Positions 1 through 8,245 of a DNA stretch of 64,000 bases are shown in pieces. The notes beneath the pieces were generated by a model, which did not search any database, was not told the origin of the DNA, and saw only the letters and a list, made by a program, of their open reading frames with translations. Numbering within the stretch: position 1 is the first letter of the stretch; each line of letters starts with the position of its first letter. Source of the DNA: Cellvibrio mixtus subsp. mixtus J3-8 (lineage in GTDB: Bacteria; Pseudomonadota; Gammaproteobacteria; Pseudomonadales; Cellvibrionaceae); contig NZ_KN266207.1 of the NCBI RefSeq assembly GCF_000766945.1, forward strand, positions 637,290-701,289. The letters run 5' to 3'. The translations under genes were made by a program, and so were the position numbers.

Positions 1-30
1 TCGGTGACTTCCTCTGCGGAAGTGGTGCGC

Positions 31-59
31 ATCATATAGAGGCAGTTTTAGTTGGTCAA
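31..59 (-). promoter_or_regulatory. Sigma70 promoter of an off-window stable RNA
   Basis: On the minus strand a -35 TTGACC (54-59) and a -10 TATGAT (31-36) are separated by exactly 17 bp. A GC-rich discriminator (GCGC) follows the -10. The same layout precedes the tRNA-Pro and tRNA-Val genes in this window, so this promoter probably drives a tRNA or rRNA gene lying beyond the left edge. That target is an inference; the RNA itself is not visible. Confidence 0.6.
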
Positions 60-168
60 CCCTTTTTTAACACCTTTTCCCTGAAAAAATACCAATGAAT
101 TCAAAGCTGTCTATTAATTCCCCAGGCTGTATTTTTGCTGGGCAAAACCTGCTGGGGCAAGGCTCATT

Positions 169-1233
169 TCATAGGGAAAGGCCTATTACTTTGAAGCTGC
201 CATTATCGGCCAGGGGCTTTATTTGCCTAAAGAGTGAAGCGGCTTTGCGCTCCAATGGGATAAATTGGTTCACCACAAAGATAGCAATCCCATTTGGGGC
301 CAGCAGGCGACGGGCATTTGCCAGGAATTTATCCGTCAGGTCTCCATCAACACTGAAGCCTTGATGAAAAGGGGGGTTACACAACAAAAGGTCTGCCTTG
401 GTTTGAAGGCCGGAGCCTGCATCTGCACCGACAACTTGCCCATCAATTTGGTTGATTCGCAGGTTTTCCCTGGCTATTTGCAGGGCTGCGGCATTGTTAT
501 CGGTCAGAACCCAGCGTGTGATTCCTGCGGCAATCTTATGGTTAGCAGTGGCAATTGAGAGATAGCCGTAACCGCACCCCAAGTCCAGGCAAGTTTGTGG
601 GGCAGGGCGATTGGCAAAAACCTTGTCCAATTGAGCAATCAAGAATGCGCTGCCCGCATCAATTTTATTCCAGCCAAACAAGCCGGGTTTGCTCACCAGG
701 TTCAAACCGGAATGGGTCGAGATAGGGCGGATTAAATCGTAATCGTTTGTATCCAGTTGTTGTTGTGAATCGAAATGGGCATGTTTAGTTAATTGCGCAC
801 TATAGACCTGACCATTTTTTTTGATGGATTTTTCGCAACCCAAGAGCGCGGCAATTTTTTCGATATAGGTTTTGGTTCCGTCATTTTTAAAACCGGATAA
901 CCAAAGCTCGCCGCCGATTTTTAAACAGCGCCATGCGTGATTTAATAAATGATGCACTAACGGCTTTTCTTTTGACACTCGATAAAAAAAACCATCTAAC
1001 GTGCAGTCGCCTTGATGATTAAAATCAAAATCGGAAAATTGTATTTGTAACTGACGACTTTTCGCCTGTTCAGCGATATCCCAACGATTGGTAATTACTT
1101 GTAAATTCGAGTGCGGTAAACTTGGCAAACCATTTAACGCATTTTCATCGGTACACCAAACAAATTGCCGATCATTTTTTTTAATATTTAAGTGAAGGGC
1201 GTTCACTATCCAGTCCAGTGCCTGATCGCTCAT
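169..1233 (-). CDS. rsmC: rRNA small-subunit guanine-N2 methyltransferase (RsmC/RlmG family)
   Basis: Predicted SAM-dependent methyltransferase that makes N2-methylguanosine in ribosomal RNA (RsmC modifies 16S G1207, RlmG 23S G1835). The 354-residue protein has the family's two-domain form: a degenerate N-terminal methyltransferase fold, then a catalytic half with the SAM motif LDLGCGYGY near residues 216-224 and the catalytic NPPFH at 286-290. The length is closer to RsmC (about 343) than to RlmG (about 378), which favours RsmC, but the two are hard to separate by eye. The start overlaps the upstream rsuA stop as ATGA, implying translational coupling in a truC-rsuA-rsmC operon. All three genes modify RNA. 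Confidence 0.8.
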   Translation of the reverse strand: MSDQALDWIVNALHLNIKKNDRQFVWCTDENALNGLPSLPHSNLQVITNRWDIAEQAKSRQLQIQFSDFDFNHQGDCTLDGFFYRVSKEKPLVHHLLNHAWRCLKIGGELWLSGFKNDGTKTYIEKIAALLGCEKSIKKNGQVYSAQLTKHAHFDSQQQLDTNDYDLIRPISTHSGLNLVSKPGLFGWNKIDAGSAFLIAQLDKVFANRPAPQTCLDLGCGYGYLSIATANHKIAAGITRWVLTDNNAAALQIARENLRINQIDGQVVGADAGSGLQTKADLLLCNPPFHQGFSVDGDLTDKFLANARRLLAPNGIAIFVVNQFIPLERKAASLFRQIKPLADNGSFKVIGLSL

Positions 1234-1925
1234 TGTGTGCTTTCCTGTATCTCAATTTCATTCAAAGGGCGGTATTCTCCGGGTGCGAGTTGCGAATCCA
1301 ATTTAATATTCCCGATGCTTTCCCGATGTAGTTGTATAACACGGTTACCTGTCGCAGCAAACATACGTTTTACCTGATGGTATTTTCCTTCATGAATTTG
1401 CAAGCGCGCAGAATGAGAGCTGAGTATTTCCAGGTGCGCGGGTCGAGTTAAATGTTTCTCACCATGCAACTGCACGCCTTGGGCAAATAAAGAAATAACA
1501 TCTTGCTGAATTGGTTCAGCAGTGATGACCTGATAGGTTTTGGAGCATTCCTGTTTCGGTGCAGTGATACGGTGATTCCATTGGCCATCATCTGTTAGCA
1601 AAATCAGGCCCGTAGTATCGATATCCAGGCGGCCTGCGATTTGTAAGTCTTGCTTGCGCGGAACATCCAATAAATCTACCACAACGGGATGCTCACTATC
1701 GTTATTAGCGCATACGTACCCTAATGGTTTGTGCAGCATAATGTAACGATAGGCAAATGCCACGATAAGTTGACCATCTAATTTTACCTGTTCATCGCCG
1801 CGTAATTTGATATCCGCTTTACGGACAACTTCATTATTTACAGTTACACGTGCAGCTTTAACAAGTTGCTGGATTTGCGAACGTGAATAATCTGTGTATT
1901 GGCTTAGAAATTTGTCAAGGCGCAT
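1230..1925 (-). CDS. rsuA: 16S rRNA pseudouridine-516 synthase RsuA
   Basis: Isomerises U516 of 16S rRNA to pseudouridine. An N-terminal S4 RNA-binding domain (MRLDKFLSQ onward, residues 1-60) precedes the catalytic domain with GRLD at 98-101, where Asp101 is the nucleophile. The chosen start gives 231 residues, the same as E. coli RsuA. A longer in-frame reading would add 14 residues before the S4 domain with no support. The start codon shares a base with the truC stop (TAATG), so the genes are likely translationally coupled. It overlaps rsmC by 4 bp at the other end. Confidence 0.92.
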   Translation of the reverse strand: MRLDKFLSQYTDYSRSQIQQLVKAARVTVNNEVVRKADIKLRGDEQVKLDGQLIVAFAYRYIMLHKPLGYVCANNDSEHPVVVDLLDVPRKQDLQIAGRLDIDTTGLILLTDDGQWNHRITAPKQECSKTYQVITAEPIQQDVISLFAQGVQLHGEKHLTRPAHLEILSSHSARLQIHEGKYHQVKRMFAATGNRVIQLHRESIGNIKLDSQLAPGEYRPLNEIEIQESTQ

Positions 1926-2680
1926 TAAAAAGGCTCCAGCCATGAAGAAGGTACTGCATTGCGCCAATCAAATTCACCCAGTATATGTAAAAATTTTTCT
2001 TCTAGCGGCGCAATAAGTTTTAACGGCGTTTGTGTAATTGGATGGCGAAGGTGTAATTCGGTGGCAGCTAGCATTAACCCACTACAATTAAACTGGTTTT
2101 GAAAAAAACGATTATGGACTCCTTTCCCATGTTTAGCGTCACCAATAATTGGATGGCTGATATGCTTCAGGTGGCGGCGAATTTGATGTTTGCGGCCCGT
2201 TTTAGGTTTGCATTCTACCAACGAATAGCGAGTGCAAGGATATTTATCCACACTAAATGGCAGCTCAATTGTTGCCAGTGTTTTAAACTCTGTCAGTGCA
2301 TTTTGTGCTGGTTTATTACTGCGTGTTTTTTTATCGGTATATTTGTCCAGTTCTTCTATGAGTGGGTGATCTACGATTATTGCATCAGGTGCATGGCCTC
2401 GCACTAGCGCGAGATATATTTTTTCAAGATCATGCTGAAAGAAAATTTCACCCATTTTTTTTGCTATGCCAGCCGATAATGCAAATACCAGGACACCAGC
2501 GGTGGGTTTATCAAGCCGATGAACAGGAAATACTTGTTGTCCAATTTGATCGCGTACCAGCTGCATCGCAAAGCGCGTTTCGTGGCGATCAATTTCACTG
2601 CGATGTACCAGTAACCCACTGGGTTTATTGATAGCGACTAGATAGTCATCGCGGTAAATAATGGGTAAGTATTCAGGCAT
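1925..2680 (-). CDS. truC: tRNA pseudouridine-65 synthase TruC
   Basis: RluA-superfamily pseudouridine synthase acting on U65 of tRNAs. The catalytic HRLD motif lies at 54-57 (Asp57 is the nucleophile), and the N-terminus (INKPSGLLVHRS) and the VRDQIGQ segment are typical of TruC. The 251 residues are near E. coli TruC (260), and there is no S4 domain, as expected. It is the first gene of the leftward RNA-modification operon with rsuA and rsmC. The intergenic gap to the upstream small ORF contains a terminator, so the operon probably has its own promoter around 2690-2740. Confidence 0.9.
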   Translation of the reverse strand: MPEYLPIIYRDDYLVAINKPSGLLVHRSEIDRHETRFAMQLVRDQIGQQVFPVHRLDKPTAGVLVFALSAGIAKKMGEIFFQHDLEKIYLALVRGHAPDAIIVDHPLIEELDKYTDKKTRSNKPAQNALTEFKTLATIELPFSVDKYPCTRYSLVECKPKTGRKHQIRRHLKHISHPIIGDAKHGKGVHNRFFQNQFNCSGLMLAATELHLRHPITQTPLKLIAPLEEKFLHILGEFDWRNAVPSSWLEPF

Positions 2681-2740
2681 TTAAATACCACAAATAAATA
2701 ACATTGGTGCGCAATTAAAATTCAATCCCACGAAAATAAA

Positions 2741-2765
2741 AAGCAGGCATGAGCCTGCTTTTTTG
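2741..2765 (-). terminator. Rho-independent terminator
   Basis: An 8-bp perfect stem (AAGCAGGC 2741-2748 with GCCTGCTT 2753-2760) encloses the loop ATGA. Flanking A and T runs make it read as a terminator on either strand. It lies just downstream of the leftward small periplasmic protein gene ending at 2786. Confidence 0.8.
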
Positions 2766-2785
2766 AGGGCGACAAAGCTTGGCTG

Positions 2786-3088
2786 TTACTGGGCTGTAGG
2801 TGCGGCCTCTGTATTTTCTGTGCAATTCCAGCCCCAGGATTTTTGTTTCTCGGTGAACTCAGCGGCTTTTGCTTCGCATTGCCCTTCTGTGGTCTCGTAG
2901 GTCCAAAGGCTTTGTGTTGCTCCATCCTTGGTGTAGTTAACTGTACAAGGTACTGTTTTGTCACTACTGTAATTTACTTCAATAATTCGCTCGGCATTAT
3001 TCAATGTACAATTATATTTCACTGGTTCAGCAGCAAAAACACTACTGCTCATTGTGTATATACCTACTAACATAATTACATGGCGCAT
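2786..3088 (-). CDS. Small predicted periplasmic protein, function unknown
   Basis: A 100-residue protein with a signal peptide (MRHVIMLVGIYTMSSSVFA, cleavage expected before AEPVKY). The start is set by a clear AAGGAG ribosome site 7 bases upstream; an upstream in-frame start is less likely. The mature part of about 80 residues has four cysteines in NCT, PCTV, QCEA and NCTE contexts, consistent with two periplasmic disulfides. I do not recognise a family. It stands alone between folD and a terminator. Confidence 0.7.
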   Translation of the reverse strand: MRHVIMLVGIYTMSSSVFAAEPVKYNCTLNNAERIIEVNYSSDKTVPCTVNYTKDGATQSLWTYETTEGQCEAKAAEFTEKQKSWGWNCTENTEAAPTAQ

Positions 3089-3148
3089 CTTTTTACTCCT
3101 TAAAAAATACAACGTTATCAATAAGGTTGAACGAATTAGGAATAACCA

Positions 3149-3997
3149 TCAACCGATTTTCTTTTCGCCTGAGTCCACGGTTTGATAAATCAGGGTGTTG
3201 ATTGTCATTGGTCCAACACCACCGGGAACCGGAGTGTAAGCTGCAACACGATCAACTAATGGTTTTAACTCAATATCACCAACACCACCAGGATGATAGC
3301 CGGCATCAACAACGACGGCACCGTCTTTGATCCATTCAGCTTTAATGAATTCCGGTTTGCCAACAGCACCTACCAATATATCTGCCTGTTTAATCAATGC
3401 CGGTAAATTTTGTGTGCGTGAATGGCAGATAGTGACTGTCGCATTAGCGTTTAGAAGCATTAAGGCCATTGGCTTGCCCAGAATAGGGCTGCGGCCTACG
3501 ACAACAGCGTGCTTGCCGGCCAACTCAATTCCATAAGCTTCCAATAAACGCATAATTCCTTTTGGTGTTGCACAGCCGTAAGCCTCCTCACCCATGCTCA
3601 TACGGCCAAAGCCCAGGCAGGTTACGCCGTCTACATCTTTTTCAGCATTGATTGCATCGAAACATAAGCGTTCGTCAATTTGATGGGGGACTGGATGTTG
3701 CAACAATATTCCGTGAACATTCGGATTGTTATTCAGCTCCTGAATTTTGGCCAGCAATTGCTCGGTTGTTGTTGTTGAAGGAAGCTCTACCTTCAAAGAC
3801 TCCATACCAATGCGAGTACAAGCATTGCCTTTCATTTTTACGTAGGTTGCTGAGGCTGGATCATCGCCAACGAGAATGGTTGCAAGAATGGGGGTTTGTT
3901 GGCCATTACTGCGTGCTTTTAACGCAGTAACACGTGCAGAGAGTTCCTGTTCGGTTTTTTCGGCAAGGGCTTTGCCATCCAATACGAGTGCAGACAT
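3149..3997 (-). CDS. folD: Bifunctional methylenetetrahydrofolate dehydrogenase/cyclohydrolase
   Basis: Interconverts 5,10-methylene-, methenyl- and 10-formyl-tetrahydrofolate using NADP, supplying one-carbon units for purines and fMet. The 282 residues match the family length. Visible signatures are YVKMKGNAC with the catalytic Lys, [14 protein letters not shown] (Rossmann region) and [10 protein letters not shown]. The usual QLPLP active-site loop reads QHPVP here, which suggests a subgroup or second paralogue rather than loss of function. It is transcribed leftward as a single gene. Confidence 0.92.
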   Translation of the reverse strand: MSALVLDGKALAEKTEQELSARVTALKARSNGQQTPILATILVGDDPASATYVKMKGNACTRIGMESLKVELPSTTTTEQLLAKIQELNNNPNVHGILLQHPVPHQIDERLCFDAINAEKDVDGVTCLGFGRMSMGEEAYGCATPKGIMRLLEAYGIELAGKHAVVVGRSPILGKPMALMLLNANATVTICHSRTQNLPALIKQADILVGAVGKPEFIKAEWIKDGAVVVDAGYHPGGVGDIELKPLVDRVAAYTPVPGGVGPMTINTLIYQTVDSGEKKIG

Positions 3998-4202
3998 GGG
4001 CGCTAATTACCTGTGCAATGTGAAAGAAAAGTTGATATGAAATAGATGGCATTTTCCCACAGCAACTATGTACCGCCAAGGAAATTTAATCAATGAACCA
4101 AATGGTAAGTGAGTCACTCTTAATAGGGAGCAGCAATTTTATTACCAATGCACCGCATAAGGTTTCAGTTCCTATGTGGTTTTTAACGGGAGATATCAGG
4201 AT

Positions 4203-4343
4203 ATGGTAAGAAAATCTGTAAGGATGATTACGGTGGTTGGAATTGTCATCGCAATCGGCATAGTGTTTTTATGGTACTACGGCCATAAAACGGCGTGTGA
4301 GGATGTGGCGGTATATGTTAAATGTGAAAACTTCTTTGATTAA
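4203..4343 (+). CDS. Small single-pass membrane protein (46 aa), unknown
   Basis: An open frame from ATG 4203 to TAA 4341-4343 encodes a 46-residue protein: a basic N-terminus (MVRKSVRM), a hydrophobic segment of about 16 residues (ITVVGIVIAIGIVFLW), then a short tail with two cysteines ending FFD. GGGAG and AGG lie just upstream as possible ribosome sites. The topology is plausible for a small inner-membrane protein, but no family is recognised. It is the only rightward gene candidate in this leftward stretch. Confidence 0.45.
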   Translation: MVRKSVRMITVVGIVIAIGIVFLWYYGHKTACEDVAVYVKCENFFD

Positions 4344-4603
4344 ATAGATCGGTTTATGGCGCTAGTCTTTTGCGTATATTGCTTTTAATTATTGTGAGGG
4401 AAATTTTGGATTTTCTTCACAATAATTAATGTTAGCTTTCTCTCGTATTTTCTGCTTTAAAAATAATCATTTTTGTAATCCTCTTGTGATTCCACAATCG
4501 CAATGTAATGTTGATTGGTATTGATAATGCGGGTGGAATTTTGGAGCTTACAAGAATAGATGTAGTGAATTTAAAACAATTTTTTTTGAGGGGGGAGAAA
4601 ATA

Positions 4604-4680
4604 TGGGGTGGCTGATGGGGCTCGAACCCACGACCACTGGAATCACAATCCAGGGCTCTACCAACTGAGCTACAGCCACC
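4604..4680 (-). tRNA. tRNA-His (GTG)
   Basis: Read on the minus strand it forms a full cloverleaf with the extra G-1 of tRNA-His, a CTGGA/TCCAG anticodon stem, anticodon GTG, the T-arm GGTTCGA and an encoded CCA (4604-4606). It is very close to E. coli tRNA-His. It is the last gene of a Pro-Arg-His cluster. Confidence 0.97.
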
Positions 4681-4765
4681 ATAGCGAGAAAAAATATCCA
4701 CACCGAGATTGCTCTCACTTTTAAACTCTTTTGAGTGAAAAGCGGGTTGTAATAACTACCCAGTA

Positions 4766-4842
4766 TGGCGCGCCCGGCAGGATTCGAACCTGCGACCACC
4801 CGCTTAGAAGGCGGGTGCTCTATCCAGCTGAGCTACGGGCAC
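4766..4842 (-). tRNA. tRNA-Arg (TCT)
   Basis: A 77-base cloverleaf with acceptor GTGCCCG/CGGGCGC, CCCGC/GCGGG anticodon stem, anticodon TCT, GGTTCGA in the T-loop and an encoded CCA at 4766-4768. It is the middle gene of the tRNA cluster and decodes AGA/AGG. Confidence 0.96.
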
Positions 4843-4880
4843 ATGCTGGAATTAAACCTTCGCAGGTTCGATGAAAAAAA

Positions 4881-4957
4881 TGGTCGGAGTGGAGGGATTC
4901 GAACCCCCGACATTCTGCTCCCAAAACAGACGCGCTACCGGGCTGCGCTACACTCCG
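4881..4957 (-). tRNA. tRNA-Pro (TGG)
   Basis: A 77-base cloverleaf beginning CGGAGTG (bacterial tRNA-Pro has C1-G72), with TCTG/CAGA anticodon stem, anticodon TGG, GGTTCGA and an encoded CCA at 4881-4883. It is first in the cluster, just downstream of a strong promoter. Confidence 0.96.
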
Positions 4958-4992
4958 ACGACTTGAAACTCAGTGCGTTTCAAGTGGTGCGC

Positions 4993-5021
4993 ATAATAGC
5001 GACGTGATTTAAGCTCGTCAA
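4993..5021 (-). promoter_or_regulatory. Promoter of the tRNA-Pro-Arg-His cluster
   Basis: On the minus strand a -35 TTGACG (5016-5021) and a -10 TATTAT (4993-4998) have 17 bp spacing. The GC-rich discriminator GCGC lies between the -10 and the tRNA. That discriminator is the known hallmark of stringently controlled stable-RNA promoters. The remaining gap up to 5350 holds only a 13-bp palindrome (GTAGTG-T-CACTAC, 5278-5290) before the next gene. Confidence 0.8.
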
Positions 5022-5350
5022 CGAAAAAAATGCAGCAAAATAAAATATTTAGCGCATTCAGCTAAAATCTAATCAGCTTGCGCAAGGAGCATTCAATGTG
5101 AGGCTCAAGAACTCTGGATTGTAATTTCAAGAAGCGTTACTACTGAGGATTTCAATTACGTCAATATCAAAAAATAACCAGGCCGATAGCCTTTATTGAT
5201 TTTTATTATTGTGTTTTGCCTATTGCTCCCATTCCAGTGAACTATGCGACCCTGAGAGCTTGGTCGTTTTATGCTGCGTAGTGTCACTACCCAGGCTTGT
5301 GTGACCTTATTTAGCTAGTCAGAATAAGCACTTACTTTGTTGGAGTTTTT

Positions 5351-5851
5351 ATGCAAAACAATAAATTAGCCGTGTCGATGAAGTTGGGTATGCGCCGGTT
5401 AGCATCCGGTGTCTGTGTGTTATCAACCTGCTTGCCTAATAATCAACGTTTTGCAATGACGGTTTCTTCTGTGACATCAGTCTCTGATTCTCCGGCCTCT
5501 TTGCTGGTTTGCATTAATCAGCAAGTGTCGCAACAGGGGCATCTAGCAACCAAAGGAAGTCAATTTGCCATCAACGTGCTTTCCGTCAGTCATAAACATG
5601 TTTCCAATCTTTGTGCGGGGCGTGAACCTTCCCGGGATCGTTTTGAAGTGGGGCAGTGGGAAGAGGATGATACTGGTTTGCCGATATTGGGCGATTCTGA
5701 AGCTGTATTCATTTGTCAAACTGACCAGGTAACTACCTATGGAACCCATAAGATAATAATTGGTGCCATCCATAAGGTGATTATTAATGGAGCAGAGGTG
5801 AATCCACTGCTATATGCTGATGGTAGTTACGGTGCGTTTGTGCGCCAATAG
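5351..5851 (+). CDS. Flavin reductase-like domain protein (FMN-binding)
   Basis: A 166-residue protein of the flavin_reduct/HpaC-like fold, expected to bind FMN and often to reduce free flavin with NAD(P)H for a partner monooxygenase. It shows the typical start (LGMRRLASGVCVLST), the FAMTVSSVTSVSDSPASLLVCIN segment that binds flavin, FAINVLS, and C-terminal PLLYADGSYG. A TGGAG site precedes the ATG. No partner oxygenase lies nearby, so the substrate pathway is unknown. A perfect GTAGTG-T-CACTAC palindrome lies 60 bases upstream and could be an operator. Confidence 0.8.
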   Translation: MQNNKLAVSMKLGMRRLASGVCVLSTCLPNNQRFAMTVSSVTSVSDSPASLLVCINQQVSQQGHLATKGSQFAINVLSVSHKHVSNLCAGREPSRDRFEVGQWEEDDTGLPILGDSEAVFICQTDQVTTYGTHKIIIGAIHKVIINGAEVNPLLYADGSYGAFVRQ

Positions 5852-6004
5852 ATAATTGGTACCTAATCTGTTTTAGAGATACATCGATTAAGGTTCCCTG
5901 ATGATGATTTGCGCTACTATTTTCGAATCAAAATGAAGCAAAATTTTTGTGTGAAATTAGCTTGCAATATGAATATTTCGTGTCTATGGGTGCTTTAAGG
6001 TTAA

Positions 6005-6330
6005 TGATCACTAACTCTTTATGCACACCTCCAGTGCTTCAGCGCCAAGGTCGTTTAAGGGTTGATCAAAAACGCGAAAAATTGAACTTTTTATCGGGTT
6101 TTTTTATGTAACATAATGATTTAAAAGGAATTATTTTTTATGGTCAAATTTTGATCAATCTGTGCGTGGGGCAGATTTTATGGGCCCTGGGAACAGTTTC
6201 CCAAAAACTATCCACTAAGTTATCCACAGAAAATGTGGACAAAATTTTGATGAAAGTTTTTGTGCAAAAAAGTTACAGTTTGAGTGTTTCGTATCTTTTT
6301 TTTACGTAACAAGTGACGGTTTTTTGCACA
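6005..6330. promoter_or_regulatory. DnaA-box cluster in an AT-rich intergenic region
   Basis: The 509-bp gap before gpsA contains four exact matches to the DnaA-box consensus TTWTNCACA: TTATGCACA 6019-6027 (+), TTATCCACA 6220-6228 (+), TTTTGCACA 6261-6269 (-) and TTTTGCACA 6322-6330 (+). One near match, TTGTCCACA, lies at 6234-6242 (-). Three TGATCA sites occur (6005, 6063, 6152), plus a GGGAA/TTCCC hairpin at 6189-6202 and A/T-rich tracts. Gene strand switches leftward to rightward nearby. It could be a DnaA-titration or DARS-like site, a DnaA-controlled promoter for gpsA, or an origin. No dnaA, dnaN, gyrB or gidA is in the window, which argues against the main origin. Confidence 0.6.
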
Positions 6331-6360
6331 TGATTCCTTGTTTGAAGTCTGGATTAAATT

Positions 6361-7383
6361 ATGAGTAAACGATTAAAGGTGGCGGTGCTTGGCGGTGGCA
6401 GTTTTGGTACGGCAATTGCCAACATCATTGCCTGCAATAACCATCAGACCAGCCTGTGGATGCGTTCTGTAGAGCAGGCACAAAAATGTCAATTAATGCG
6501 ACAGAATGAACGTTATCTTCCCGGATACACCCTCAATGAACAATTGGTTGTTACCGCTGATTTGTCATTAGCTGTTGCTGGCGCTGATCTGATATTTGTT
6601 TCGATCCCCAGTCATTCATTTCGCAATGTGACTCGCCAAATAAAATCAATGTTGGCTGAAAACACTATTATTGTAAGCACTGCCAAAGGTATTGAGCCCG
6701 AAGGTGGTTTTACTCTAATGAGTCAAATTCTGGAGCAGGAATTACCGGATAATCCTATCGGTGTATTGAGTGGTCCTAATTTCGCGAAAGAAATCGTACA
6801 GCAGCAACAAACAGGTACTGTAATCGCCAGCGAGAACGAATCTGTTATCGACATTGTCCAACACACGCTAAAGTCACCCACATTTCGTGTATATGCAAAC
6901 CATGATCGATATGGCGTGGAATTGGGCGGTGCCTTGAAAAATATCTACGCTATTATCTGCGGCATGGCGGCAGCCTTGGGTGCGGGCCACAATACCCAGG
7001 CGATGCTGCTAACGCGCAGTCTGGCAGAAATGGGGCGGTTTGCCCAAACCATGGGCGCAAATCCTATGACATTTTTAGGGCTTGCCGGTGTAGGTGATTT
7101 AATTCTTACCTGTACTTCTGATTTAAGCCGTAATTACCGTGTTGGTTTTGCGTTGGGACAGGGAAAAAACCTGGATGAAATTGTTGCGTCTTTAGGTCAG
7201 GTTGCGGAAGGTGTGAATACATTGCGTCAGGTAAAACAAAAGGCTGACGAATTACAAGTGTACATGCCTTTGGTTACGGGCCTTTATGCGGTACTTTTTC
7301 AAGGTAAGGCAATCAGTGCCGTGGCGCATGGCTTGATGGTTGGCGAACAAGCTAACGATGTTGAATTTTTGGGGAAAAAATGA
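6361..7383 (+). CDS. gpsA: NAD(P)-dependent glycerol-3-phosphate dehydrogenase
   Basis: Reduces dihydroxyacetone phosphate to sn-glycerol-3-phosphate, the backbone for phospholipids; cytosolic. The 340-residue protein has an N-terminal Rossmann motif (GGGSFGTA, residues 11-18), the SGPNFAKE signature near residue 138, GGALKNIYA with the catalytic lysine, and the [14 protein letters not shown] region. The 4-bp ATGA overlap with the next gene indicates an operon with the DUF4389 protein and sixA. The promoter must lie in the DnaA-box-rich region just upstream. Confidence 0.96.
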   Translation: MSKRLKVAVLGGGSFGTAIANIIACNNHQTSLWMRSVEQAQKCQLMRQNERYLPGYTLNEQLVVTADLSLAVAGADLIFVSIPSHSFRNVTRQIKSMLAENTIIVSTAKGIEPEGGFTLMSQILEQELPDNPIGVLSGPNFAKEIVQQQQTGTVIASENESVIDIVQHTLKSPTFRVYANHDRYGVELGGALKNIYAIICGMAAALGAGHNTQAMLLTRSLAEMGRFAQTMGANPMTFLGLAGVGDLILTCTSDLSRNYRVGFALGQGKNLDEIVASLGQVAEGVNTLRQVKQKADELQVYMPLVTGLYAVLFQGKAISAVAHGLMVGEQANDVEFLGKK

Positions 7384-7742
7384 TGGATAACGAACAACTT
7401 AAATCTAACTTAACGTCTGGTAAACACTGGTTGCGGTTAGTGTTTATGCTGTTGTTTGCAGCGGTATTACAGTTAGCTAGTTTAGTGATGTGGGTGATTG
7501 TTGCAGTGCAATTTTTATTTTCATTAATTACCGGTGAAGATAATCAACACTTACGTCGATTCGGCCATTCGTTATCAACCTACATTTATGATGTGCTTAA
7601 ATTTTTGTGCTACAGCAGTGAAGAAAAACCATTTCCATTTGCTGATTGGCCTGTAAGTAATCCCGAACCTGTTGACGCACCTGAGGCTGCTGCGCCAGCA
7701 GTGTTATCCGATAATAATGCCCCGGAAAAAGCGACGGAATAA
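7380..7742 (+). CDS. DUF4389 membrane protein
   Basis: A 120-residue protein with two adjacent hydrophobic segments (about residues 19-52), then a short conserved stretch ([31 protein letters not shown]) typical of DUF4389, and a low-complexity Ala/Pro tail. The function of the family is unknown. It starts inside the gpsA stop (ATGA) and ends directly against the sixA start, a spacing shared with many Pseudomonas-type genomes. A second ATG codon follows the first and could equally be used. Confidence 0.8.
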   Translation: MMDNEQLKSNLTSGKHWLRLVFMLLFAAVLQLASLVMWVIVAVQFLFSLITGEDNQHLRRFGHSLSTYIYDVLKFLCYSSEEKPFPFADWPVSNPEPVDAPEAAAPAVLSDNNAPEKATE

Positions 7743-8204
7743 ATGGACCTATTTATTTTGCGCCACGGCCAGGCCGAGCCTCAAAAAACGACAGATGAAG
7801 TTCGCGAGCTTACCGCTAAGGGGCGCGAGGACACCAAGCGAATAATTGCTGGCCGTCTGGCTGAGTTGCAGTCAATTACGCAAGTGTGGGCAAGCCCATT
7901 GGTTCGAGCGCAGCAAACTGCGGTTATTGCAACAAGTTATTTTCCAGCATTAGAAATACGCACGTCAGAATTAATAATTCCCGAGGCAAGCCCCGCTGCT
8001 GCGATCAATTGGTTACAGTCTATTGATCAACAAAACCTGTCTATACTCCTGGTAAGTCATCAACCATTTGTGGGTGAGCTGGTTAATAAGCTATGCGGCA
8101 AATCTTCTGGATATTACCCAATGGGTACAAGCTCGCTCGCTGCTATACGGACTTCCGTAGTTGCAGTTGATATGGGTGAGTTGTTGTGGCTGGATCACGC
8201 TTGA
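7743..8204 (+). CDS. sixA: Phosphohistidine phosphatase SixA
   Basis: Histidine-phosphatase superfamily member expected to remove phosphate from phosphohistidine in phosphorelay or PTS proteins. The catalytic LRHGQAEP motif is at residues 6-13 (His8), an Arg is in SPLVRAQQT, and the second catalytic His is in VSHQPFVGELV. The 153 residues agree with E. coli SixA (161). Its start follows the preceding stop codon with no gap, so it relies on translational coupling in the gpsA operon. Confidence 0.88.
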   Translation: MDLFILRHGQAEPQKTTDEVRELTAKGREDTKRIIAGRLAELQSITQVWASPLVRAQQTAVIATSYFPALEIRTSELIIPEASPAAAINWLQSIDQQNLSILLVSHQPFVGELVNKLCGKSSGYYPMGTSSLAAIRTSVVAVDMGELLWLDHA

Positions 8205-8245
8205 TTCTATTTTCGGGTAATTAATTATTCACGAGTGTCATTGCC

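Noticed and set aside
4432-4799. Leftward ORFs of 83-89 codons over the tRNA-His/Arg region
   Set aside because: They run through the tRNA genes and have no ribosome site; the tRNA structures explain the sequence.
5852-6360. Calling the DnaA-box region the chromosomal oriC
   Set aside because: dnaA, dnaN, recF, gyrB, rpmH and gidA are absent nearby and GC skew could not be computed; kept only as a DnaA-box cluster.
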